A DNA stretch of 64,000 nucleotides from Eucalyptus grandis (taxonomy: Eukaryota > Streptophyta > Magnoliopsida > Myrtales > Myrtaceae). Where the stretch lies: NCBI RefSeq assembly GCF_016545825.1, contig NC_052616.1, positions 2,418,001-2,482,000 of the forward strand, written 5' to 3'. A program made the translations under genes and the position numbers. Below the pieces are notes generated by a model. It saw only the letters and a program-made list of their open reading frames with translations, had not been told where the DNA came from and did not search any database. Position 1 is the stretch's first letter; the number at the start of each line of letters is the position of its first letter. This document shows positions 1-10,737 of this stretch, piece by piece.

Positions 1-413
1 AAATGGATCTGGTCTTGATCTAAAATTGATTGCCACCAGAGTTTGAGGCTTCCTGTGAACCTTGTAACAAAGTTGTACAGGACGTCATTCATATCATGGT
101 TAGTGATAGACTGGGTATTCAACCAAGTATGAAATTCTTCAAGCCTCATTGGCCATTTGTGATAAGGAATATCATCAATGGTGAAGAATTGTTTTGATGC
201 TATGGACACATGCTAAGCAGGATTGCTTATCTGACCAATTTCTAGGTCAGAATAATTTGATTCCATATCATCATCTGAGGGGTCAGCCATGAATATTGAT
301 GAAGTAACTGGTGCAATGGGGAGGGAATCAACTGTAGGAATTGAGAAGGATGAAGAGGAGGAGAGGGATCTTGAAGAATCGATTCAAGATATCATGAGAA
401 GTTTGCTCTACTC
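1..413 (-). pseudogene. Pararetrovirus coat-protein N-terminal region, partial
   Basis: On the minus strand the coat-protein-like reading begins at the ATG at 290-288 and runs off the window at base 1. It matches the plus-strand copy at 6092-6500 nearly base for base. A serine-rich stretch of the polyprotein lies upstream at 413-291. An in-frame stop occurs about 27 codons after the ATG (near 210), where the plus-strand copy reads glutamine, so this copy is broken. The capsid core and zinc knuckle lie outside the window. Confidence 0.8.
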
Positions 414-1241
414 GGAGCGAGCCTGCTTTTTTGGATTGACAGGATCGGGTTGTTTAGGCTATTGGATAACATAGTCAGGTTCCTGGGTGCCTAAATCCTT
501 TAGAAAAGATTCTAATGGATTTGATAGCATCATCTGATCTGGCTTTTCTCTTATAACAATGGAACTTGATTCTGTAGGTGGTATTTTTTCTTTCCCATTT
601 TCCTTCTGCAGGGCTTTGAGGCGATTTCGTATGTATGCCATATCCGGTTCTCTTCTGTAAGGATCTGTTGGAATAGTGGCAAAAATGGATGTTTGTGGCG
701 GTGGGGGTAAATACCCGGTTTTAACAGAGGTGCCAATGGGTCAAACGGTCTGAACCTTCCTTCTTCAAGAAGCTGGATTTGCTTCTTGAGCTTCTCTATT
801 TCTGGCTTTGGACTTTCAAGATAATGGTACCCAAGATGTTATCCTGATTCCAAGGCGTGAAGCCTTTTTTGGAATTCAGAAAGTATCTTTTTGGTACTTT
901 CATCATACCTTCGGAGAACTTGTTGCACATTTCCAATTTTGGAGTTAATTGCCTTGAAGGCATTGTTTTGTGCCAACAGAGTCTCTGATTGCCAATTTAG
1001 AACAGCTTCAGCGGCAGAGGTTTTTTTTCTGTCTCCCATGTTCATCCACATCAATGGGAGTAGGGATTTTAGGAACATGGCGGTATCTGCCATGGGGATC
1101 AATAAACTCTTCTGCAGTAGGGAACGAGAGTTTAGAACTTTCCTTGACAAGAGGAGGAAAGTTGGTATCCTGGAACATAGCGATAGAAGCAGTGGGTGGT
1201 GCTTCTTCTGGGACTTCAAGGGGGTAAGAGTGCTTCTTAGC
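414..1241 (-). pseudogene. Pararetrovirus movement-to-coat linker with coiled coil, frameshifted
   Basis: Minus-strand coding between the movement protein and coat protein. Open stretches at 1060-839 and 736-459 are in different frames, so small indels have broken it. The stretch near 1010-840 is rich in K, E, Q and L with heptad-like spacing (for example ALESG after FQKRL), and the next at about 820-750 continues as an EIEKLKKQIQLLEEG segment, which suggests a coiled coil. A coiled coil between movement and coat proteins is known from petuvirus-like polyproteins. No enzyme motif is visible. Confidence 0.6.
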
Positions 1242-2637
1242 TCATTTGAGTATTGGCTTATAAAATGGAGAGAGGGCTTGCTTTTTCTGGGGAGGAGATG
1301 GTGGTGTTTTTGGTGGATCTGGTAAGGCTTGGGATGTAGTATTGGACTCTGGTGGATGAGGTGGTGCATAGGAAACCATGAATTGGTATTTGTCACATTC
1401 ACCGAGAGTATCAACGGAAGAATCTCCGTCTAAGTACCTTTGGTATACCTTATCCTTTGGCCTTTTCCGTCGAGGTGGAGATCTTACAAATGGGTCTACC
1501 TCATCAGGAGAATTTGTACAATAAGAACATTGACAAAAGGGATCCCAAAAACAATGACCATAGTCATCTTTATAGTAATGAACAGGATGTCCATCACCAT
1601 CGAAGTGCCGAACGTGTTTTTTTGGATCTGGCTCAGAAATAGATTGAGGAACACATGGTTTAATCATGAAGAGGGTTTGGAAGATAGAAGGACTTTCTTC
1701 CTTTTCCTTGCCAAATTTGATGGAAACAGTTCCATCTTTTTTCCGTACGAACTCTGAGTCCGTAGACTGGAAAGGCTTACTGTGCTGATGTAGCTTTTCA
1801 TAGTTGGTAATCCAAGTTTTTGGAAGGAGCTTGGCCAATGTATCCTTCGGAATCTGTCTAGGAACATGGATACATGATGCTTGGTCATTCTGCGTGAAGA
1901 TAAACAAAGCATCTTTATTGCCATTGTTGAAGTTGAGGTCAAGTGCATGATTCTGCACTCGATAGACCATCTGGTAATGTAGTGTTGCAGCTACAGAGTC
2001 AGTAGTTTGAGGGGCTCCAATAAGTTGGACTTGGACTTTCAGAAAAGAAAGTAAGGGGGGATCTGAAAGGGCAGTGTTGAAGTTTGGATATAGAGTCACA
2101 AAGACTGTTCCTGCATTCAAAGTAGTTTGAACAGTACCAATGCAAGCATGCTGGTATTGTAAAAATCTAGTATCTAACAACGCGATTCTTGCCACAACTG
2201 GCAAACCTTTACGACCATAGAAAGTGAGGGCAAGACGAACAGCTCCATAATGGACATGAGTGTATCCCTGTTGAGCCCATTGTCTGGGAAATTCAGGAGA
2301 GATCTGGAGAGTAACAAAGTACTCCTTTTCAGTAGCAGGAATAGAATGCTGGTCGAATTTGGAGGACTGGACGTACTCCTTTACTTGCTTTGGAGTTTGG
2401 TGGATAAGCTGGCGAATGGAGCGGATAGGTGAAAATGATGAGTTGGGTTTGGCAAAAGCAAAATAAGGATTCATAAGGGGGAGTTGGGTTTCAGAAATCT
2501 TGGTTTCATCGCTAAGAGAGACTTCATAAAGATAATCTATCTTAGAGGCGGTTGAAACACGAAACTCGAGGGAGTTGAGGATGCGAGATGAGGGAACAAG
2601 AGAAACCGGTGCTTCGAGGATTTCGGTTCTCAGACAT
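1242..2637 (-). pseudogene. Pararetrovirus movement protein (30K superfamily)
   Basis: The longest open stretch is 2474-1242 (410 codons). In-frame homologous coding continues upstream to about 2626, and a probable original ATG at 2637-2635 is out of frame by one base. The core, about residues 65-185 counted from 2474, has the alternating beta-strand pattern of 30K movement proteins, including the conserved aspartate in LLDTRF. Such proteins widen plasmodesmata for cell-to-cell spread. The C-terminal 100 residues are proline- and charge-rich with a small Cys/His cluster near residue 330. A stop at 1242 interrupts the frame before the linker. It lies downstream of the primer site at 2712-2725 and the TATA motif at 3043-3050. 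Confidence 0.75.
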
Positions 2638-2711
2638 AATGAGAAGAGATCTTCTCAGCTCTGGATTCACCTGTCAAGCACATGGAATGGATAATATCAA
2701 AAACAAAACCA

Positions 2712-2725
2712 TGACTCTGATACCA
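2712..2725 (-). promoter_or_regulatory. tRNA-iMet primer-binding site of the pararetrovirus
   Basis: The minus strand reads TGGTATCAGAGTCA, complementary to the 3' end of plant initiator-Met tRNA as in all caulimovirids and many LTR retrotransposons, with one departure (T for C after GAG) from the common form. It marks the start of minus-strand DNA synthesis and fixes the origin and orientation of the viral genome: movement protein follows within 100 bases. Confidence 0.85.
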
Positions 2726-3042
2726 TAAATGGACCTAGACTGAGAACCAGGGAAGGAGAGTAAATTTCCTGCAGGTATGCATCCCACAGTAGGCGAACAA
2801 CTCCCGTTCAAGCCCTTCAGGGACAGCCTTTTAGCAGAAAACCACTTAACCCTTTAGTTCAGAGCCTAGAGACACTCAGAGATGCCAGGATGGAAACGTT
2901 TCTAACCTACCCAAGCTGCATTTCTTGAAGGATCCTACCAGCTGGAGGAGAAGAAGAAGAATTTAGAAAGCCATGGAGAGATTTTCACAAAGCACACACT
3001 TTACTTCAGGTGACTCTGCCCAAAACAATACACCCTCCTTGC

Positions 3043-3050
3043 CTTATATA
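3043..3050 (-). promoter_or_regulatory. Candidate TATA box of the pararetrovirus promoter
   Basis: Minus-strand CTATATAAGGC, a strong TATA consensus, lies about 320 bases upstream of the primer-binding site and 410 upstream of the movement-protein start. This is a normal distance for a caulimovirid pregenomic promoter. The transcription start would fall near 3015; inferred. Confidence 0.55.
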
Positions 3051-3656
3051 GGCAATAAGAGGTCACAAGGACTCACACACACACATAGGGACCTACTCAC
3101 GGGTCTAGATACAAACAGAGGCACCGAAAACTTTCGGGAGGGAATTATTCGCACACTATGAACAAAGAATCGTACTGCGTGAAGGTACTTTCCCTAGCCT
3201 AGTGCTACAGTAAAAGTGAACAGTGTTTTGCTACAGTGAAAATGTACGGACTCAACGGTCTTGTCCGTCACGGGCATTGTAGCTACACACTGAGTCTTCC
3301 GAGCTGTCGTCTAGGAGATGTACTTCGTATTTCTGTTCAAGGGCTTCAAGGTCTTCAGGTGAGAGGATTTGGTTCAGCCTTCGTGATGAGGATGCTTCTT
3401 CATGAGCCCAATGTGATGCTTCTTCGCAGCCCGGTTGTATTTTCATCTTCTTGAGGGTCGGGAATTATTGCCGAGGCCAATTGGATGGTCAGTGCATAGA
3501 AAGATGTGTCCATGCTTTGGAATTGTTCATAGGGATCCCGGGACAAAGTGGTCCTCTAAAGCGTGCATAGGGGTCCTGGGTGGATTGGACAATGTCATCT
3601 TCGCTTGTCATTTCAGGCTCTTGGGATGATGTGGCTTGTCTGTATTGTCCGAGTGC

Positions 3657-4439
3657 TTACTTAGCTTCTGGTGCTAGGTCATAATGATCCCACGTAGTGG
3701 GTACATTATTCCAAACATCTTCGGGGATGGTCTTGTTTTCTTGGCATAGGATTCTCTGGAGTTCTCGATATTCATGTTCACAAAGTCGAACAGATCTAGG
3801 ATAAGATTTGTAAATCTGAACTTCTCGGCTGTTCAAGTTAGGTTTATAGGATGTGGTTCCTATTTCTAGTGGTGCATCGAGAATACTTCCATTATTTCTG
3901 CAAAAATTCCATGGACGTCGGAAAAACAGGATGGTGTGGACCTCAGGATTCGGTGCCATGGATCTCAGTTCTTTTTCCAAGTCTTGTTTCCAACATGTAG
4001 GATGATAGAACCAATTTAGAAAATCTAAAAGATTTCTATCACATTCTTTTTCGATGTTTCTTCCGAGCAGGAATATCCTTGTGAGGTTGGCAATGAATCT
4101 TCTGGTTGGAATTTCAAAAGCTATTAGGTACTTATTGGTTAAGTACCACAATAACGTTTTGAGTTGTTCAGGGAAATCATCTTCCTTCCAGATAATAGGA
4201 TGAATGAATGGATAATTCATATTTAACCCAAAAGGATAAAGAATCGAACCTCCATTGAATCTGAATAGGTTTGTGTGGCTTTGCCACATGAGGTTCTCCA
4301 GGTTCTCAGCAAGGCTGTCATTCTGGATTTGCTGAATAATCTCTTGGGGGTATTTCCAACTTTGTGAATCTTTGATGTTCTCAATTTTGTAATTTACTCC
4401 ATGATTGAGCATATGGAAAGCAGGTCTCTTGATGTACAT
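3657..4439 (-). pseudogene. Pararetrovirus polyprotein C-terminal domain of unknown function
   Basis: A 260-codon open stretch that directly continues, in frame, from the end of RNase H: the typical post-RNase H segment (KHIPGKKNVLADFLSRP) sits just upstream at about 4510-4460. It shows no catalytic motif I recognise. It is rich in W, F, N and aromatic pairs, with an acidic C-terminus ending at 3657. Florendoviruses are known to carry a 3' ORF of unknown function, and this may be the equivalent fused to the polyprotein; inference. This segment has no internal stop, unlike most of the integrant. Confidence 0.6.
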
Positions 4440-5706
4440 ATTGATCTCGGCTGGTGCTTTTGGCCTTGATAAGAAGTCAGCAAGTACATTCTTCTTTCCA
4501 GGAATATGCTTAGTTTCAAAGGAGTATTTTGAGAACCATTCAGCCCATCGAAAGTTGGGAATTTGGAATCATTTTCGTTTAAACTTGGTCATCCGAGGGA
4601 AAGATTCCATGTCTAATTCCACCAGAAGTGGTGGCCGATGAGATGAAACTCAAACTTTTGATTCCATTTTTTTGTTAAGATTTCTTTGAAAGTGGAATGG
4701 TAATGCATTTCAACTTGAGAAAACTTTCCACTTTTATGAGCACAGAGGTGTCTCTTACCATCAATTTCTTCAAAAAGAACAGCTACCCAGTATTCGTCAC
4801 TGGCGTCAGTTTGGAGAATCCTTTTGCTTGTTGATGGTATTTGTAATGGTGGGAGATTCTGCATAATCTCCTTAAATTCAACGACTGCTTTGGTCTGAGC
4901 TTTTCCCCAAGGTGGGGAATTCTTCTTGCATGGATTGCAAAGGAATCGAAGCTTTGCAATGTTTGGGACAAAAACCCTGAGATAATTAATTATCCCAAGA
5001 AATTGCTGAACTTGCTTTGTTGTGAAGTTGTCTTGAGGAAACTTCAATAATTCTTGAGCGATATGTGGCCCCGGGTAGTATATACCTTTGTTAAGGTGCA
5101 TACCAAGAAATTCGATTTTTCTGGGCAATATTCATCTTCCTTTGAGAAAGCATAATACCATGCTTTTCACGATTTCTCGCAAATTTGCTCAAGGAGTTGA
5201 CAGTGTGTTTGCTCATCGGGACTGTAGAGCGAGAATATCGTCAATGTATACGGCTGCACTTGATAAGATCGGTTGGAAGATACGACACATGGCCTTTTGG
5301 AAGAGGGATGGTGCTACCTTTAAGCCAAAAGGAAGAACTTTCCATTGGAAGTGCTTTGGTTCGGGATACGAGAATCTTGTTTTGGATCTGTCTTCGGATG
5401 GATGCCCAATTGCCAAAATCCGGCTTTGAGGTCGAATTTGGAATAGATGTGGGCCTTGGTTAAACCACTAAAAAGAGAATCTCTAGATGGTAAAGGGAAC
5501 TTATCATCTTGGAGGAAAAGATTGAGAGGTTGATAGTTGATCACCAATCTCATTTTTCCTCTGTTTTGCTCGGTGCGCTTATTGACATAAAAGGCTTCAC
5601 AAGCCCATTGTGAATCGGAGATTTCAATAAGACCTTGTTGTAATAGTTCCGAGCATTCCCTTTGAGCTAAAACCAGATGTTCTGGCTTCATTCCCATGTG
5701 GCTCAC
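4440..5706 (-). pseudogene. Pararetrovirus reverse transcriptase and RNase H, broken
   Basis: Minus-strand open stretches 5706-5320, 5416-5213 and 5128-4613 are consecutive pieces of one reverse transcriptase–RNase H in shifting frames. Visible motifs: the LVINYQPLN strand, KFDLKAGFWQL, the LPFGLK-APS-FQ stretch, and the YIDD catalytic box at 5248-5237. The connection region then runs into RNase H with its TDAS strand near 4800. RNase H continues to about 4440 with at least one in-frame stop near 4585. The plus-strand copy at 7919-8921 is very similar, which makes the frame breaks easy to see. Confidence 0.85.
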
Positions 5707-5735
5707 CCTGGTTGGGTTTATGTCTTCATTTTTTT

Positions 5736-6091
5736 TTAAAGGAAGGCGAACAAAGAACTCTGGATTTTCTCATAAAGGATGGGAACACTTTTGAGCGAAT
5801 TTCGAATGGGATTCGAACAAGATTCTAACAACTTTTGCATAATTGGATCTAGTAGACTCATCTCGAATGGAAAAGAGTCTCGAATATTGACGAACTCGGA
5901 GAATTGATCTTTGTATCTAAGACCTTTTCCAGGAATGATGCGAAGCTGAGAGATTTGAGTCATGATGTCCCACCCAATTATCAGATCTTTATTGGGAAGG
6001 TTTGATCCAAAGATTTTTGCAGTTATGGAGCACTGTGGGAAGAACTGGACAGTTACGGGAGTGGTTATGACATTTGTGGAGAAAGTATCCC
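5736..6091 (-). pseudogene. Pararetrovirus retropepsin C-terminal half, truncated
   Basis: Minus-strand reading (open from 6110) equivalent to the region after the DTGA active site in the plus-strand copy (compare 7540-7900). The stretch GWDIMTQI, the conserved hydrophobic-G-D/W strand of caulimovirid proteases, is visible around 5965. The catalytic half is absent because the inversion breakpoint lies at about 6091. It is followed without a clear spacer by the reverse transcriptase. Confidence 0.7.
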
Positions 6092-7156
6092 AGTAGAGCA
6101 AACTTCTCATGATACTGAATCAGATTCTTCAGTATCCCTCTCCTCCTCTTCATCCTCTCAATTCCTACAGTTGATTCCCTCCCCATTGCACCAGTTACTT
6201 CATCAATATTCATGGATGACCCCCCAAATGATGATATGGAATCAAATTATTCTGACCTAGGAATTGGTCAGACAAGCAATCCTGCTCAGCATGTGTCCAT
6301 AGCATCAAAACAATTCTTCACCAATGATGATATTCCTTATCACAAATGGCCAATGAGGCTTGAAGAATTTCATACTTGGTTGAATACCCAGTCTATCACT
6401 AACCATGATATGAATGACGTCTTGTACAACTTTGTTACAAGGTTCACAGGAAGCCTCAAACTCTGGTGGCAATCAATTTCAGAACAAGACCAGATCCATT
6501 TTCTGATGTCACCAAATTTCAGCCATGCTATCACTCTCTTATATCATGTCTTTGTGGGAAAACCCACTGATCTCATAGAGATAAAAAGAAGAGAGTTTTT
6601 CGAAAGAAGATGCTGCTCCCTCCAGCAAAAACATCTTGATAAGCATTATCGAATAATGCTTGACTTTTACCAAGTTGGAGCAAATCCAAATCTGAAGCAT
6701 GTTTTCCTTACTTCCATCCCTAAAGAACTATCCCAGATGGTTGAAAGATCTTTCTTCGGAAAACAAAGGAGAATACAAGATGTTCCCTTAGGCGAAATAC
6801 AACAAGAAGTTCATTTATGTCTTGAAGAATTGTGCTTAAAGCGCCAGATGGTCTGTACTTACATCACAAACGACAAGCGCCTTGAATCAGCCTGTTCTCG
6901 CCAGAAGTTAAAAATCAAATGTTCCAAGAAAGACTGTGATGGTACATGTGGCACGTATTCCAGGAAGAAGAAACACTACAAGAAATTTTGGATAAAGAAA
7001 TCCAAACATGGCTCCAAGCATTTCCGGAAAAAGAAGAAATGGCGATACCTACGCAAAAGGAAGGATCGCACAAGCCACAAAAAATCAAACCGTTTCTACA
7101 TTTGCAATCAGAAAGGACATTTTGCCAAAAACTGTCATCATGCGAGAAAATGTTAG
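6092..7156 (+). pseudogene. Pararetrovirus coat protein with degenerate zinc knuckle
   Basis: Open from at least 6212 to 7156 (314 codons from the ATG), with serine-rich polyprotein coding just upstream from 6092. Residues 40-190 form the capsid core (W-rich helix region around WPMRLEEFHTWL and LKLWWQS). Residues 225-295 are strongly basic and K-rich, as in viral nucleic-acid-binding tails. A CCHC knuckle follows near residues 297-311, but its first cysteine is phenylalanine (FYICNQKGHFAKNC). In caulimovirids this protein forms the icosahedral capsid and packages RNA. It is the best preserved gene of the integrant but was part of a now-broken polyprotein. Confidence 0.8.
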
Positions 7157-7918
7157 AATCATCTAATTCATCACATTGAGAATGAAACAGGTATTTCTCT
7201 TGAAAATGATGATATTGAATCCTTATTCTTTGCTGATGAAGAGCCATCTGAACAAACTCTTTGTGTCATTCCCTCTTACCAAACTTCCAGTGAGGCGAGT
7301 CGACTCGAGTCCGAAGATATTTTCCATATATCACCATCATCCCCGAGAACCAAACCTTGACATATTTTCAAGTCAAACTCACTTTGTCCCCATTTCACCG
7401 TAAAAATCCTCACTTCAAAGTTTGCCAAACCCATCACCATTATTGCTCTCATTGATACAGGAGCGAGTTGTTCAATATTAGACACCAAAGTTCTTCCTGA
7501 AGAATTTTGGACTCCTTATATCTGATATTTCAATTCTGCTTCAGGAGATACTTTCTCCACAAATGTCAGAACCACTCAGAATCGTCCAGTTCTTCCCATG
7601 ATGCTCCATAACCGCAAAAATCTTTGGATCAAACCTTCCCAATAAAGATCGATAATTGGGTGGGACATCATGACTCAAATCTCTCGGCTTCGCATCATTC
7701 TTGGAAAAGGTCTTAGATACAAAGATCAATTCTCGAGTTTGTCAATATTCGAGACTCTTTTCCATTCAGATGAGTCTACTAGATCCAATTATGCAAAAGT
7801 TGTTAGAATCTTGTTCAGAATCCCATTCAGAATTTGCTCAAAAGTGTTCCCATCCTTTATGGGAAAATCCAGAGTTCTTTGTTTGCCTTCCTTTAAAAAA
7901 AATGAAGACATAAACCCA
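7157..7918 (+). pseudogene. Pararetrovirus retropepsin region, broken
   Basis: The aspartic protease active site DTGAS is readable at 7454-7468, preceded by an ALI strand as in retropepsins, and the GWDIMTQI strand is at about 7660-7685. Between them stops occur (near 7522 and 7643) and frames change, so no continuous product is possible. It would have released coat protein and polymerase from the polyprotein. Confidence 0.75.
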
Positions 7919-8921
7919 ACCAGGGCGAGCCACATGGGAATGAAGCCAGAACATCTGGTTTTAGCTCAAAGGGAATGCTCGGAACTATTGCAACAAGGTC
8001 TTTTATGTCAATAAGCGCGCCGAGCAAAACAGAGGAAAAATGAGATTGGTGATCAACTATCAACCTCTCAATCTTTTCCTCCAAGATGATAAGTTCCTTT
8101 TACCATCTAGAGATTCTCTCTTTAGTGGTTTAACCAAGGCCCACATCTATTCCAAATTCGACCTCAAAGCCTCGATTTTGGCAATTGGGCATCCATCCCG
8201 AAGACAGATCCAAAACAGGATTACGTATCCTGAACTAGCACTTCCAATGGAAAGTTCTTCCTTTTGGCTTAAAGGTAGCACCATCCCTCTTCCAAAAGGC
8301 CATGTGTCGTATCTTCCAACCGATCTTATCAAGTGCAGCCGTATACATTGACGATATTCTGCTCTACGGTCCGATGGCTTGATCACACTATCAACTCCTT
8401 GAGCAGTTTGTAGAAATCGTGAAAAAGCATGGTATTATGCTTTCTCAAAGGAAGATGAATATTGCCCAGACAGAAATCGAATTTCTTGGTATGCACCTTA
8501 ACAAAGGTACATACTACCCAGGGCCACATATCGCTCAAGAATTATTGAAGTTTCCTCAAGACAACTTCACAACAAAGCAAGTTCAGCAATTTCTTGGGAT
8601 AATTAATTATCTCAGAGTTTTTGTCCCAAACATTGCAAAGCTTCTAATTCCTTTGCAATCCATGCTGAAGAAGAATTCCCCACCTTGGGGAAAAGCTCAG
8701 ACCAAAGCAGTCGCTGAACTTAAGGAGATTATGCAGAATCTCCCACTATTACAAATACCATCAACAAGCAAAAGGATTCTCCAAACTGACGCTAGTGACG
8801 AATACTGGGCAGCTGTTCTTTTTGAAGAAATTGATGGTAAGAGACACCTCTGTGCTCATAAAAGTGGAAAGTTTTCCCAAGCTGAAATGCATTACCATTC
8901 CACTTTCAAAGAAATCTTAGC
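7919..8921 (+). pseudogene. Pararetrovirus reverse transcriptase, truncated in RNase H
   Basis: Open pieces 7670-8014, 8040-8351 and 8419-8931 are successive parts of one reverse transcriptase in different frames. The catalytic YIDD is at 8344-8355; the last piece holds the connection region and the start of RNase H (the TDAS strand near 8788). Homology stops at about 8921, after which the sequence equals host repeat DNA of blocks P2 and P3. Roughly the last two thirds of RNase H, the C-terminal domain and the intergenic region are missing from this orientation. Confidence 0.85.
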
Positions 8922-10553
8922 AGTTACTTAGTCAATCAACATTACCCCAAAGAAGAAATCACCCGTCTTTTATATCAGAATTCTCATTATCATAGCTTCA
9001 TTTTACTATTGATGCAATTACATTCTATTAAGACAAGGGAAAAAATTTTCCTCTTATGAGCCAATTTAAGCTTAGCTTTGATATGAAAAGACACGATGTG
9101 ACCATATCATATGAGCTACAAAGGTCTTCAGTACATGGAGAACATATATTTGGAGCTAGATTGGCAGCCAAATACAAGATGGACAGGAAGAACAATATGT
9201 TCATGTGAAACATAAGACAACGAGAAAAAAACGAGACTCAATGGTTAGGGATGTCTCAGAGCAGCCCATCTTTGTTAATAATATACATCGGGTGATTATC
9301 TAAAAGATATGCCTCTATAGCCACTAACACCTCAGCCATAATATTCCTCAACAGTTCATGGCATCTAGTAGGAGTTTGCATGAGATACAATTGTCAATTG
9401 TCAAGTGAACTGTAGCTAAGACTACATGTGAATATCTGCTATTGCTTTGAAAGCAGTTTGAAGTATTATTGTCTTTGTTGAACTCAGTCAAGTCTAGGGG
9501 ATAGTCTAAAATGGGCGTCTTTTGTCTTCAATTTCAAGTAGGGGACAGTTCGCCTATAGAATTGAGGCATGCTTTTAAAGGAAACGATAACAAAAGGAGA
9601 AACCAAAAATTATAAGAGGAACAAAAAATGAGCTAAGTCAACATTGCTGAATTGGTGTCCCTACATTTATGTTTTCTGCAAATGACATGGCTTTGATAGA
9701 ATTGAGGGAGTAACTCCAAAGCTCAAAGTACAGGACATACTGGAAGATGAAAGTTTCATCTATATAGCATGGAGAAAAAACTGGACTATATATTTGGGAG
9801 GAAGAGGGCAGCAACAAAACTTCAGCACAAACCAAGGATCAAGAAACAGCAACAACAGGCAAATTAGATACCTACACTTCACTTTGGCAAATGATAATGT
9901 ATTGATCGAGATATTACAATTGACATAGAAGCGTGATGGATGCAATGGAAAAAGTGTATCCAAGTTCGGTATGCTGTATTGGTCGGTAGTAAGGTTGCAA
10001 ATGCTCAATGTAATAGTGTAAGAAGCTAAATGTCTTGATCTCTAAGCTGGACATAAACACACGGTCAACCACCTTAAGGATACCTAGGTGGAAGCTTATT
10101 CAAACTTATTCACAAAAAGAATGTCGATGACAATTTCCTTCTTCACAAACTTTAGCATCACAAAATGTGAGATAAAATAGGTTGACATCATGATAGAAGT
10201 TCCTTACCAAGTACATAGCATACCACATCATCGAACTTGCATTGCATCCACATGTTCATTGATGCTCAAAGGAATATTTGGGTCTAGATAACGAGAGTGT
10301 GGTTGATATTTTAGGCTATTAATGCCAGCTACAAAACTCAAACTTTGAGAAATGGAAACCAATGATGATTTGTTTTCTATTCTTTTATAAGTAAACACAC
10401 TCGACTAATGTGATTCCTAGAGGATTTAAACTGTTACAATGTCCTCTAAGATAAGTGGATAACAATTTAATAAAAAGCTGACGAGACTTACTTTGCAATC
10501 TTACGTAATTGTCTCAAGGCAGGAGCATAAAGGTCATTTCATATGCATATTAG
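8922..10553. other. Block P1 non-coding repeat DNA
   Basis: AT-rich sequence conserved in P2 and P3. Short open frames on both strands are interrupted by stops and single-base indels when the three copies are compared, so no gene is supported. At 9577-9600 it preserves the uninterrupted (empty) target site of the MULE found in P2 and P3. Confidence 0.6.
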
Positions 10554-10737
10554 CTGTAATATGTGGATCATTCACTTTGAAATTGAATAAAAGAAATTTA
10601 GAAGAAATATGTCTGAGCACTGAACTAACAGGTCTCAATAGTTATGGAGTCTTCTGTCTCCTTTTTAAGATCTTTCCAGATCGTTCTTCCTTTGCGGCAT
10701 TTTGCGTTCCTTCCAGAAATTTCCTTCCAGCAGGGAC
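10554..10737 (-). pseudogene. Exon-like fragment of an unrecognised minus-strand gene, copy 1
   Basis: The minus strand between a possible acceptor (ATTAAG at 10738-10743) and a former donor at 10553 reads as a lysine-rich stretch (for example QNAAKEERSGKIL) followed by LLRPVSSVLRH. There is one in-frame stop, and the donor GT is changed to CT. Copies 28668-28851 and 60130-60313 are homologous; only the unit 3 copy is free of stops and keeps GT. I do not recognise the family. The opposite strand is also open in all three copies, so coding status is uncertain. Confidence 0.3.

Larger units (their letters stand above)
2638..3656 (-). promoter_or_regulatory. Pararetrovirus intergenic region: promoter, leader and primer site
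   Basis: About 1 kb without convincing coding, between the end of the polyprotein (3657) and the movement protein start (2637), read on the minus strand. It contains a TATA motif, a plausible 300-400-nt leader, and the initiator-Met primer site. Three short open frames on both strands (2973-3161, 3236-3454, 3252-3446) show no recognisable product and look incidental. This is the expected position and size for a petuvirus-like intergenic region. Confidence 0.65.
1..8921. mobile_element. Endogenous pararetrovirus (Caulimoviridae), two pieces in head-to-head inversion
   Basis: The stretch carries the full caulimovirid gene set: 30K-type movement protein, coat protein with zinc knuckle, retropepsin, reverse transcriptase and RNase H, with no integrase and no LTRs. 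Bases 1-6091 are in minus orientation and 6092-8921 in plus orientation. Bases 1-413 are the reverse complement of roughly 6092-6500, so the coat-protein start is present twice. The minus piece begins abruptly inside the protease; the plus piece ends abruptly inside RNase H, where the host repeat seen at about 25970 and 57720 resumes. The movement protein followed by a coiled-coil linker and coat protein in one polyprotein resembles petuvirus or florendovirus; genus is inferred. Many stops and frameshifts mean neither piece is functional. Confidence 0.9.

Noticed and set aside
1..8921. Reading the viral region as an LTR retrotransposon of Gypsy type
   Set aside because: No LTRs and no integrase are present, whereas a 30K movement protein and a caulimovirid-type intergenic region are.
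9028..9213. Minus-strand 60-codon frame repeated at 26075-26290 and 57811-57999
   Set aside because: Start codons and ends are not conserved and no homology is recognised; repeat conservation alone explains it.
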